Part shown: piece after piece, positions 1-5,825 of the stretch
Numbering within the stretch: position 1 is the stretch's first letter
How the letters are laid out: each line of letters opens with the position of its first letter
NCBI GenBank assembly: GCA_022601215.1
Contig: JAHZIZ010000456.1
Location: 1 to 7,313, forward strand
Direction: 5' to 3'
Source of the DNA: Bacteroidota bacterium
Lineage (GTDB): Bacteria; Bacteroidota; Bacteroidia; Flavobacteriales; Flavobacteriaceae
DNA length: 7,313 bases
Notes under the pieces: generated by a model
Seen by the model: only the letters and a program-made list of their open reading frames with translations
What the model was told of the DNA's origin: nothing
Databases searched by the model: none
Position numbers and translations under genes: made by a program

Positions 1-647
1 AATTTCTTATTATTCGTTTTGTACTTCAGATAGGCCGCATAGGCGAACAAACTATCTACATCCCTAAGATCATAACTCTTTCGCACCTCATCAACATTGA
101 TTTTTAAATGATCTTTAGCACCGGCCGCATAACTGGAATCATAAATAGTTAAAGCGCTTTCAATTAACCACTTATACTCTTTTCTATTTCGCTCCTTGTG
201 TCGTAAGAACCCTTTTTGCATGTAGGCACGCTCAGGTAAATTATCTTCTAATTCTTCTAAAGCCCTCATTACGATATCATTCCCAGTCTTAGGGCGTGTT
301 TCGGCAATAAGAATCACCTCATCTAAGGAGGCAATGTCCGCCTCTAGGTAGATATCTTCCGCAGGATCAAAATCCTTAATGGCAGTTTTAAAACTTTTAA
401 AGCCAATAGACGAGATGGTGAGTGTGTCGTTCTCGTATTTTCTGGGAACAAGTAATAAGAACTTCCCATCCGAATTACTAACCGTTCCAATAGTTGTATT
501 CTCAACATAGACACTCGCACTCTCCACGGGCATAAAAGTGGAAAAATCTGAAACTTTTCCTTTGATCTCAATTTGTCCATACCCTAAGACACACGTAAAA
601 GTCATAAGTAGGGTGGTTAGGTATTTTCGATAACAATCCTTCATCAT
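1..647 (-). CDS. Secreted protein with N-terminal carboxypeptidase-like regulatory domain (partial, 3' end outside window)
   Basis: Reading leftwards from ATG at 647 there are 215 uninterrupted codons to the window edge, so the C-terminus is missing. The first 25 or so residues (MMKDCYRKYLTTLLMTFTC...GYGQ) look like a signal peptide: basic start, hydrophobic core, and a GYGQ end typical of Bacteroidota export signals. Residues about 26-105 resemble the CarboxypepD_reg-like beta-sandwich: an IKGKVSD opening, a PVESASVYVENT strand, the turn TVSNSDGKFLL, and TISSIGFKSFK. In this phylum the domain occurs at the N-terminus of TonB-dependent receptors and of other cell-surface proteins. The following LDEVIL and then a charged helical stretch (about 120-215) show no TonB plug, so a surface or periplasmic protein of unknown function is more likely than a receptor. 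An adjacent Met at 644 is an equally possible start; an in-frame TAA lies a few codons upstream and no other ATG intervenes. It lies 77 nt downstream of the acyl-CoA dehydrogenase gene. Confidence 0.8.
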   Translation of the reverse strand, partial: MMKDCYRKYLTTLLMTFTCVLGYGQIEIKGKVSDFSTFMPVESASVYVENTTIGTVSNSDGKFLLLVPRKYENDTLTISSIGFKSFKTAIKDFDPAEDIYLEADIASLDEVILIAETRPKTGNDIVMRALEELEDNLPERAYMQKGFLRHKERNRKEYKWLIESALTIYDSSYAAGAKDHLKINVDEVRKSYDLRDVDSLFAYAAYLKYKTNNKK

Positions 648-682
648 ATGAAATGTATTTAAATTGATAGTTGGGTTATACC

Positions 683-716
683 AAAAGATATGCCGTAAAT
701 ACTAACGTGATCTTTT
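683..716 (-). terminator. Weak inverted repeat between acyl-CoA dehydrogenase and the secreted-protein gene, possible terminator
   Basis: AAAAGAT at 683-689 and ATCTTTT at 710-716 are perfect 7-nt inverted arms around a 20-nt loop, 9 nt past the acyl-CoA dehydrogenase stop codon. On the minus transcript the second arm ends in UUUU. The stem is AT-rich and the loop is large, so a real terminator is doubtful. The second arm read on the minus strand (TATCTTTTG) also resembles a Bacteroidota -7 element with one extra T and could belong to the promoter of the next gene, but no TTTG -33 element was found at the right distance. Confidence 0.25.
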
Positions 717-724
717 ATCTCAAG

Positions 725-1882
725 TTATGTTGCCGGTTTGTAATCCTTCCCGTCAATAACCATTTTTGCAATAATTTCACGCAGTATCTCGCTCGTTCCA
801 CCTCCAATAGGACCTAGGCGGCTATCACGTAAATTCCTTGCAAGTGGATATTCTTCAATGTAACCATAGCCCCCTAATAGCTGGAGACATTCATAGGCAA
901 CTTCATCCGCTACACGCGTTGAAATAAGCTTAGACATACTGGCTTCCTTAACCACATATTCTTTATTACCGAGACGCTGAGCTGTCACATAATTAAATGT
1001 TTTACACATCTCTACCTCACTGGCCATATCGGCAACACGATGACGCAAGGCTTGAAACTTATCCAAAGACTTTCCAAAAGCCACACGATCTTTCATATAC
1101 TGCATGGTATACTCAATTGCCCATTCACTACGAGCATGGGCATTAATTCCCATTATTAGACGCTCTAACGCCAAATGCTGCATAAGGTAATTGAATCCTT
1201 TTTCTGGCTCTCCTAACAGATTTGTTGTTGGTATGCGAACATTGTCGAAGGCAATTTCTGCTGTATCGCTAGCACGCCACCCTAATTTATCAAGTTTGGT
1301 GGCAGAAATTCCAGGCGTATCTCGATCCATGATAAACATGCTAATTCCCTTACTTCCTAATTCTGGTTTAGTCTTAGCGGAAACTACTAAGTAGTCGCTG
1401 TAAATCCCATTAGTTATAAAAGTTTTAGATCCATTAATCACATATTCATCACCTTCCTTCACGGCAGTAGTTCTCATGCCAGAAACATCACTTCCTCCAA
1501 AAGGTTCTGAAATACAAAGGCACCCCATTTTTTCTCCACGAATACTTGGACCCATATATTTTTCTTTGATAGCATCACTACCTTCAGCATTGACATGTGT
1601 CATAGCCAAATATGGATGCACCCACATAGCTGCGGCAAAACCAGCACTATTTACTCGCTGTAATTCTTCCAGATAGATCACCAAATAAAAGATGTCCAAT
1701 TCCAATCCACCATATTTTTCAGGGTACGAAATACCAAAATATCCCATTTCACCCATCTTTTCCCAGATAAAACGCTCTATGGCTCCTTCTTTCTCCCATT
1801 TGTTAATATGAGGTACTACTTCCTTTTGAAGGAAATCTCTAAAACTCTTTCTAAAAAATTCGTGCTCTTCTGTAAAATACAT
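725..1882 (-). CDS. Acyl-CoA dehydrogenase, long-chain/isovaleryl-type active site
   Basis: This 385-residue protein has the normal length for a soluble FAD-dependent acyl-CoA dehydrogenase, which introduces a C2-C3 trans double bond into an acyl-CoA and passes electrons to electron-transfer flavoprotein. Both family signatures are present. The first spans residues 123-135 (C-I-S-E-P-F-G-G-S-D-V-S-G). The second spans residues 334-353 (Q334, G337-G338, G340-Y341, E344, R349, D353). The usual N-terminal helical, middle beta and C-terminal helical domains can be followed. At the C-terminal site where medium- and short-chain enzymes have Glu-Gly-Thr, this protein has G361-G362-T363. Instead a Glu sits in A-L-E240-R-L, the helix position used as catalytic base by long-chain and isovaleryl-CoA dehydrogenases. 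The substrate is therefore probably a long or branched acyl-CoA, but this cannot be fixed from sequence alone. It starts at ATG 1882, 46 nt after the HhH gene, and may be expressed from its own promoter inside that gene's 3' end. No thiolase, hydratase or ETF gene is visible nearby. Confidence 0.95.
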   Translation of the reverse strand: MYFTEEHEFFRKSFRDFLQKEVVPHINKWEKEGAIERFIWEKMGEMGYFGISYPEKYGGLELDIFYLVIYLEELQRVNSAGFAAAMWVHPYLAMTHVNAEGSDAIKEKYMGPSIRGEKMGCLCISEPFGGSDVSGMRTTAVKEGDEYVINGSKTFITNGIYSDYLVVSAKTKPELGSKGISMFIMDRDTPGISATKLDKLGWRASDTAEIAFDNVRIPTTNLLGEPEKGFNYLMQHLALERLIMGINAHARSEWAIEYTMQYMKDRVAFGKSLDKFQALRHRVADMASEVEMCKTFNYVTAQRLGNKEYVVKEASMSKLISTRVADEVAYECLQLLGGYGYIEEYPLARNLRDSRLGPIGGGTSEILREIIAKMVIDGKDYKPAT

Positions 1883-1928
1883 ACTATTAATTCGGGATTG
1901 GGTTTAACAAATTTGAGGAGCGTAATCC

Positions 1929-2813
1929 TTACAGCTCAACGAACAAATATAATCTAATTAACTGTAATTGCCCTTCGGATAATTGCTCAATTTTAGCTAA
2001 TTCCTCTAGGGAATCAATGCCATCTCTCACTCTCACAAACTCCCAAATATCTTTCCCCAATTCGAATGAAATACCAGGCAAAGTAGCTAAATCTGAAGCC
2101 GATGATGTATTGATATCTAATTTCACCATTGGTCTTGGAGTCTTCACTGCAAACTGATACCCTACTTTTTCAATGACATCGGGTTTCAGCCCCCAAACTG
2201 AATGTAGTTCTTCAATAGCGAAAAAACCTCCGAGCTTGTTTCTCAATTGCACTATTCGTTTACTAAAATAGGTTCCTATTCCAGGCACTGACTGAAGCAT
2301 TTCAACTGTTGCCGTATTAAGGTCTTGTTTTTTCTCCTCTGCAATTTTTGAATAAACTCGGGTTTTAGAACGATATTTTGGTTTAGGATGAGTCACCCAA
2401 TCTGGAAATTTGAAGTAAGGACTCATGACGTTCAAAAGAGAATCTGAAATTCCAGTGACTTGTTGAAACTCTTTTTTAGAATTCACCCATTTATTTTGCG
2501 TTCGAAAAGCTTTGAAACGATCATAAGATTGAGGGGACATTCCAAAGGTATAGGCTTTATAATCTGTGAGAAAATTAGGGTTAAACGGATAGCTTTTTGG
2601 CTTTCGATTTTCTATTTCCACACAGCGTAATGAGTCTATCTTACGATGGAGGGCTTCAATTTCTGGGCTGTCAATATCGAGTGTCGATTCCTCGTCAAAA
2701 GAAACAAAAAAATTTACATACCCAAACACTAACAAGGTAACCACTAAGAACAAAATCCCAATTCTTTCACCTTGATTAAGGTGGAATTGGGATTTTAAAT
2801 TTATTTTTTGCAT
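1929..2813 (-). CDS. Membrane-anchored helix-hairpin-helix (ComEA-like) protein
   Basis: The 294-residue product has a short basic N-terminus, one strong membrane segment (about 18-36, ILFLVVTLLVFGYVNFFV), and then a long soluble region that should face the periplasm by the positive-inside rule. Three helix-hairpin-helix-like units follow. The first, divergent, is at about 77-137, beginning FNPN and containing V-T-G-I-S. The second is at about 163-222, beginning DLNTAT with hairpin V-P-G-I-G at 176-180 and L-K-P-D-V at 209-213. The third is at about 232-292, beginning LDINTSS with hairpin L-P-G-I-S at 245-249. ComEA-type HhH domains bind double-stranded DNA without sequence specificity, and periplasmic ComEA pulls DNA in during natural transformation. 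Flavobacterial proteins with this layout are usually annotated only as HhH domain proteins, and no comEC, comF or pilus gene is adjacent here, so a competence role is inference. The start at 2813 is the only Met before residue 92, and it directly abuts a large hairpin. Confidence 0.88.
   Translation of the reverse strand: MQKINLKSQFHLNQGERIGILFLVVTLLVFGYVNFFVSFDEESTLDIDSPEIEALHRKIDSLRCVEIENRKPKSYPFNPNFLTDYKAYTFGMSPQSYDRFKAFRTQNKWVNSKKEFQQVTGISDSLLNVMSPYFKFPDWVTHPKPKYRSKTRVYSKIAEEKKQDLNTATVEMLQSVPGIGTYFSKRIVQLRNKLGGFFAIEELHSVWGLKPDVIEKVGYQFAVKTPRPMVKLDINTSSASDLATLPGISFELGKDIWEFVRVRDGIDSLEELAKIEQLSEGQLQLIRLYLFVEL
1944..1951 (-). promoter_or_regulatory. Candidate -7 element (TATATTTG) upstream of the acyl-CoA dehydrogenase gene
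   Basis: Read on the minus strand, 1951 to 1944 is TATATTTG, an exact match to the Bacteroidota -7 consensus TANNTTTG. It lies inside the last codons of the HhH gene, about 60 nt upstream of the acyl-CoA dehydrogenase ATG. No TTTG -33 element is present 17-23 nt further upstream, where the sequence is GGGCAATTAC, so this is a half-match only. Confidence 0.25.
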
Positions 2814-2814
2814 A

Positions 2815-2840
2815 ACTCCTCAGTTTAAAAACTGGGGAGT
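2815..2840. repeat. Near-perfect 26-nt palindrome abutting the HhH start codon
   Basis: The arms are ACTCC-T-CAGTTT (2815-2826) and AAACTG-G-GGAGT (2829-2840), with AA at the centre. All 12 positions pair in plus-strand RNA if the single T/G is counted as wobble; in minus-strand RNA that position is a C/A mismatch. The gap between the symporter stop and the HhH start is 60 nt, and this palindrome ends one base before the ATG (2813). In the minus transcript there is no U-tract after the stem, so it is a poor intrinsic terminator for the symporter. In the plus direction it is followed by TTT (four T with the stem's last base), but no plus-strand gene leads into it. It could be a hairpin limiting HhH translation, an mRNA 3'-end stabiliser, or a protein binding site. 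Confidence 0.7.
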
Positions 2841-2873
2841 TTTCAGAAGTTCATTCTCTTAATTTTTAATAAA

Positions 2874-4490
2874 TTACTTTGCCATTTTTATAGCTTCAAG
2901 ATAGCGTTGCAGCTCCTTCTTAACCACTGGATAAAGGAAGAACAATCCTACCATATTAGGGAAGATCATTGCAAATATCATCGCATCTGAGAAAGTCCAA
3001 ATAGACCCCATACTTGCAGCCGCACCAATAACTACAAACGTACAGAATAATAACTTATAGATTAAATCTGCTGTCTTACCTCTTCCAAATAAGAACTTCC
3101 AAGATTGCAGCCCGTAATAAGACCAAGAAATCATTGTAGAAACAGCAAACAACACTACAGCTATCGTTAAGAATACATTAGAATAAGGAATATACTGAGC
3201 AAATGCTTTTGAAGTGATACCCGCTCCTTCGTATGCGATACCGTCAATTAAAACAGCCCCTGTTCCATCTCCACCATACACAAATGCGCCTGAGAAGTTG
3301 AAAATTACAATTACCAAAGCTGTCATGGTACAAATCACAACCGTGTCAATAAACGGTTCTAATAGTGCTACTAGTCCTTCACTTGCCGAATACTTTGTTT
3401 TTACGGCAGAGTGCGCAATAGAAGCAGAACCCGCTCCAGCTTCATTTGAGAAGGCTGCTCGTTGAAAACCTACCAAGAGGACACCAATTACCGACCCTAC
3501 TCCGAAGGCTGTTGGATTAAATGCTTCTCTCACAATTAAACCAATCGCATCATCTATTAATCCGAAATTACTGAAGATAATATACAGACAAGCGGCAATA
3601 TACATTACTGCCATAAACGGCACTACTTTCTCGGTCACCGAAGCAATTCTTTTGATACCACCAATGATGATAATACCTACAAGAATAGCCAACACTAGAC
3701 CAACAATAGCACCGGCCGCTGTACTTTCCCAGTTAAATAACTCCTTAATAACAATGGTCGCTTGATTAGATTGGGCAGCATTACCTCCTCCAAATGACCC
3801 ACCAATACAGAATACCGCGAAAATTCCTGCAGCAATTTTTCCAAAAGTTTTAAAACCTCTTGCTTTTAATCCTTTACTAATGTAATACATGGGACCTCCA
3901 TAAACAGTTCCATTTTCATCTACATCCCTGTACTGAACTCCAAGGGTACATTCTACAAATTTGGTAGACATTCCTAACAATCCACAAACTATCATCCAAA
4001 AGGTGGCTCCTGGACCTCCTAAGGCAATTGCCAATGCAACCCCAGCAATGTTTCCATTACCCACGGTTCCGGATACAGCTGTCGCAAGCGCCTGAAAGTG
4101 ACTCACTTCTCCTTCCTTGCTTTCATCTCTTATTGTCTCTATAGCATCACCTCCAGGAGTGGAATCTCCATACATAGGCTCTGAAACTGCATGATCTATA
4201 TCATCATACTTTCCTCTTACAACATTGATAGCTTTTCCAAAAAAGCGAACATTAGGGAATCCAAAATAAATGGTGAAAAATAATGCGCTTCCCACTAATA
4301 ACACCAATACAAAAGGTATTGTAATAGCATCACTTGAGTATACTGGGAAGAAAATTAAATCGTTAAAGAATTGCGAAACAGGAGCAAATGCTTGGTCAAT
4401 TTTTTGATCCAATCCTAGTTCTTCGCCTTCTTGTGCAAAGGTTAATATTGGAATAAGCATTGCGAATAATGATAGAAGATATTTCTTCAT
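2874..4490 (-). CDS. Alanine/glycine:cation symporter (AGCS family)
   Basis: This 538-residue inner-membrane protein is a sodium:alanine/glycine symporter (transporter family 2.A.25), which imports small neutral amino acids with Na+ or H+. Family motifs are clear: G-N-G-N-I-A-G-V at about 144-151, GGPGATFWM at 158-166, the S-N-E-A-G-A-G-S-A block at 348-356, and S-T-M-I-S-W-S-Y-Y-G at 451-460. About ten or more hydrophobic segments are spread through it. I place the start at ATG 4490 and not at the longer in-frame ATG 4568. From 4490 the protein opens with a good signal sequence (MKKYLLSLFAMLIPILTFAQ) before the first family segment, whereas the 26 extra codons give a polar stretch without family resemblance. 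A signal-peptide-like N-terminal extension is common in AGCS proteins of this phylum and implies an external N-terminus. The GGPG signature has T and I where classical members have a Leu/Ile/Met-type residue and Trp, which is within family variation. It is preceded by 97 nt and followed by 60 nt without genes. Confidence 0.93.
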   Translation of the reverse strand: MKKYLLSLFAMLIPILTFAQEGEELGLDQKIDQAFAPVSQFFNDLIFFPVYSSDAITIPFVLVLLVGSALFFTIYFGFPNVRFFGKAINVVRGKYDDIDHAVSEPMYGDSTPGGDAIETIRDESKEGEVSHFQALATAVSGTVGNGNIAGVALAIALGGPGATFWMIVCGLLGMSTKFVECTLGVQYRDVDENGTVYGGPMYYISKGLKARGFKTFGKIAAGIFAVFCIGGSFGGGNAAQSNQATIVIKELFNWESTAAGAIVGLVLAILVGIIIIGGIKRIASVTEKVVPFMAVMYIAACLYIIFSNFGLIDDAIGLIVREAFNPTAFGVGSVIGVLLVGFQRAAFSNEAGAGSASIAHSAVKTKYSASEGLVALLEPFIDTVVICTMTALVIVIFNFSGAFVYGGDGTGAVLIDGIAYEGAGITSKAFAQYIPYSNVFLTIAVVLFAVSTMISWSYYGLQSWKFLFGRGKTADLIYKLLFCTFVVIGAAASMGSIWTFSDAMIFAMIFPNMVGLFFLYPVVKKELQRYLEAIKMAK

Positions 4491-4530
4491 GATGGGAGTA
4501 TATTGGTTATTTTTAGTTTTAACGAGAGGC

Positions 4531-4571
4531 AAGATGCTAAAAAAAATGCGCTCATCCAATTTTTGCATCTT
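4531..4571 (-). repeat. Inverted repeat with internal A8/T8 tract between K+ channel and symporter genes
   Basis: AAGATGC (4531-4537) and GCATCTT (4565-4571) are perfect 7-nt inverted arms. Inside them an A8 run (4539-4546) faces a T5 run (4560-4564), extending the possible stem past a bulge. In minus-strand RNA the first arm AAGAUGC could instead pair four bases with the nearer GCAU (4549-4546), which is immediately followed by a run of eight U. That short form resembles a weak intrinsic terminator for the potassium-channel gene; the long form would hide it. The 97-nt gap holds no recognisable TTTG/TANNTTTG promoter, so how the symporter gene is transcribed is not evident. Confidence 0.4.
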
Positions 4572-4587
4572 AATTTCTTAACCTTTT

Positions 4588-5598
4588 CTAAACATTATAG
4601 AGTTCTTTTAAGCGCTCAATCTGATTGGGACGCCCAATCACAATAAGCTTAGAGTCTTTTTCGATAAGGGTAGTAGGCTCTGGATTAACTATGTACTCGC
4701 CAGACGGACTTTTGTAGCCTATAATAGAACAACCTGTCTTCTTTCTTAAATCTAAGTCGGTTATAGCCAACTCTTCGCCTGAAGGACAGACCTTTTTAAA
4801 CGGAATTTGCTCTACATTAATACTATCCTCTTCTCCAGACACCGTTAAATTATCCAAGAATTCCACCAAATCTGGCACCACAACCAAAGAGGCCATATGG
4901 GCACCTCCTATTCTATCGGGCATGATTACATTATCCGCACCTGCTAATTTCAATTTCTTATAACTGGTTTCTTCAGTAGCTCGACTTATAATCTTGAGCT
5001 TACTGTTTATCTGTCGAGCGGACAATACTATAAATAAGTTGTCTGCATCACTAGGTAGTGCACAAATTAAAGTAGACGCTCTGTCTATTCCCGCTTTGTA
5101 CAGTATTTCATCTTCATCGGCATTACCGTGAATGAATAACACTTTATCCTCTTTAAAACGATCAATTACCTCGTCGTTCATTTCTACGACCACAAAAGGC
5201 GTGTTATATGCGGCTAATTTTTGAGAGGCCTGTCTCCCATTCCTTCCGTATCCACAAACTATGATATGATTGTCTAAAGCATCCACTTGTTTTTTCACTT
5301 TCTTTTGTCTTAGGTTACCAATATTATTTTGACTCAATACATATTCTGAAATCACTTTAATGGCATAACCCACAATAAAGATACTAGAAAGAATAAGAAG
5401 AGAGGTGAATATTTTTTCTGATGGACTCAATGGGTGTAATTCACCAAAACCAACTGTTGTGATCGTAATCACCGTCATATAAATGGCGTCAATCCAAGTA
5501 TATGCAAACGCATATACAAAACCAAACACTCCTATTAGAAACACTAATAGGAGTAACAACAATGCCCCTGTTATTTTAGATTGTAAAAATCTATTCAT
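4588..5598 (-). CDS. Two-TM potassium channel with cytoplasmic RCK (TrkA-N/TrkA-C) domains
   Basis: The 336-residue product has the MthK-like plan: TM1 (about 11-33), pore helix and selectivity filter T48-V49-G50-F51-G52, TM2 (about 63-88), a linker rich in Lys, then an RCK gating ring subunit. The TrkA-N Rossmann half (about 110-226) begins HIIVCGYGRNG with G116-x-G118-x-x-G121 and ends its second strand in V-V-E139, an acidic residue expected where NAD/NADH or another nucleotide would bind. The TrkA-C half covers about 252-335. Such channels pass K+ across the inner membrane and open or close with ligands such as Ca2+ or nucleotides; which one applies here is unknown. The filter has Phe for the usual Tyr, a known tolerated variant (TVGFG). 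Its ATG overlaps the PspC stop codon in ATGA, so translation is probably coupled. A perfect 11-bp inverted repeat lies within codons 15-24. Confidence 0.93.
   Translation of the reverse strand: MNRFLQSKITGALLLLLLVFLIGVFGFVYAFAYTWIDAIYMTVITITTVGFGELHPLSPSEKIFTSLLILSSIFIVGYAIKVISEYVLSQNNIGNLRQKKVKKQVDALDNHIIVCGYGRNGRQASQKLAAYNTPFVVVEMNDEVIDRFKEDKVLFIHGNADEDEILYKAGIDRASTLICALPSDADNLFIVLSARQINSKLKIISRATEETSYKKLKLAGADNVIMPDRIGGAHMASLVVVPDLVEFLDNLTVSGEEDSINVEQIPFKKVCPSGEELAITDLDLRKKTGCSIIGYKSPSGEYIVNPEPTTLIEKDSKLIVIGRPNQIERLKELYNV
5528..5554. repeat. Perfect 11-bp inverted repeat inside the 5' part of the K+ channel gene
   Basis: ACTCCTATTAG (5528-5538) and CTAATAGGAGT (5544-5554) are exact reverse complements separated by the 5-nt loop AAACA. 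In the channel mRNA this would make an 11-bp stem beginning about 45 nt after the start codon, within codons for the first membrane helix (Leu-Leu-Leu-Val-Phe-Leu-Ile-Gly-Val). Like the palindrome at 2815-2840, its outer ends are ACTCC and GGAGT. Confidence 0.85.
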
Positions 5599-5825
5599 AA
5601 ATCAAATACTGAAGTCCGTTTGCTATACACCAAATCCTTTAGCTTCAACCAAAAGGCCAATGTTAAGTAGATTGCAAAGCCTGCCCCTAGGGTCGCAAAG
5701 GAGACATAAATAAAAAAGAGCCGTACACTTTTAGCCCGCATTCCTAATCTATCGGCTAGTCGAGCACAAACATAATAACCATGTTTTTCAAAATAATGCC
5801 TAATATTATATATGAACTGAAGCAT
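5595..5825 (-). CDS. PspC-domain small membrane protein
   Basis: This 76-residue protein matches the PspC fold over nearly its whole length. An amphipathic N-terminal part (MLQFIYNIRHYFEKHG) leads to Y-V-C-A-R-L-A-D-R-L-G-M (18-29), equivalent to the VCAGLAEYFG core of PspC. Then comes VRLFFIYVSFATLGAGF and a hydrophobic helix running to about residue 62. It ends in a short basic/polar tail (KLKDLVYSKRTSVFDL) of the kind seen in flavobacterial members. In proteobacteria PspC is an inner-membrane sensor/effector of the phage-shock envelope stress response, but no pspA, pspB or pspF is visible, so a stress role is inferred from the domain only. The start ATG at 5825 follows the DUF2851 gene. 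As sequenced it overlaps that ORF by 20 nt; with the frameshift corrected it lies 12 nt beyond that gene's stop. Its TGA overlaps the potassium-channel ATG. Confidence 0.88.
   Translation of the reverse strand: MLQFIYNIRHYFEKHGYYVCARLADRLGMRAKSVRLFFIYVSFATLGAGFAIYLTLAFWLKLKDLVYSKRTSVFDL

Noticed and set aside
344..580. A 78-codon minus-strand reading frame inside the carboxypeptidase-regulatory gene
   Set aside because: It lies in another frame of a gene whose product has a clear signal peptide and domain; its translation has no family character.
648..724. A promoter for the secreted-protein gene using TTTTGG and TACATTTC
   Set aside because: The spacing of 24 nt is long and the transcription start would fall at or after the start codon.
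1191..1676. Plus-strand reading frames of about 66 codons within the acyl-CoA dehydrogenase gene (1191-1394 and 1476-1676)
   Set aside because: They are antisense shadows of a well-supported enzyme gene, with no promoter or protein-like features.
2814..2820. AGGAG two bases before the HhH ATG as a Shine-Dalgarno site
   Set aside because: The spacing of 2 nt is too short, Bacteroidota rarely use this motif, and the bases are part of the palindrome arm.
3214..3465. A plus-strand 83-codon frame within the symporter gene
   Set aside because: Antisense to conserved membrane segments; composition follows the opposite strand.
4491..4568. A 26-codon upstream extension of the symporter starting at ATG 4568
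   Set aside because: The extension is polar and unlike the family, the ATG falls within an inverted repeat, and the ATG at 4490 gives a proper signal sequence.
5483..5713. A plus-strand 76-codon frame spanning the PspC/K+ channel junction
   Set aside because: Antisense to two recognised genes; no independent support.
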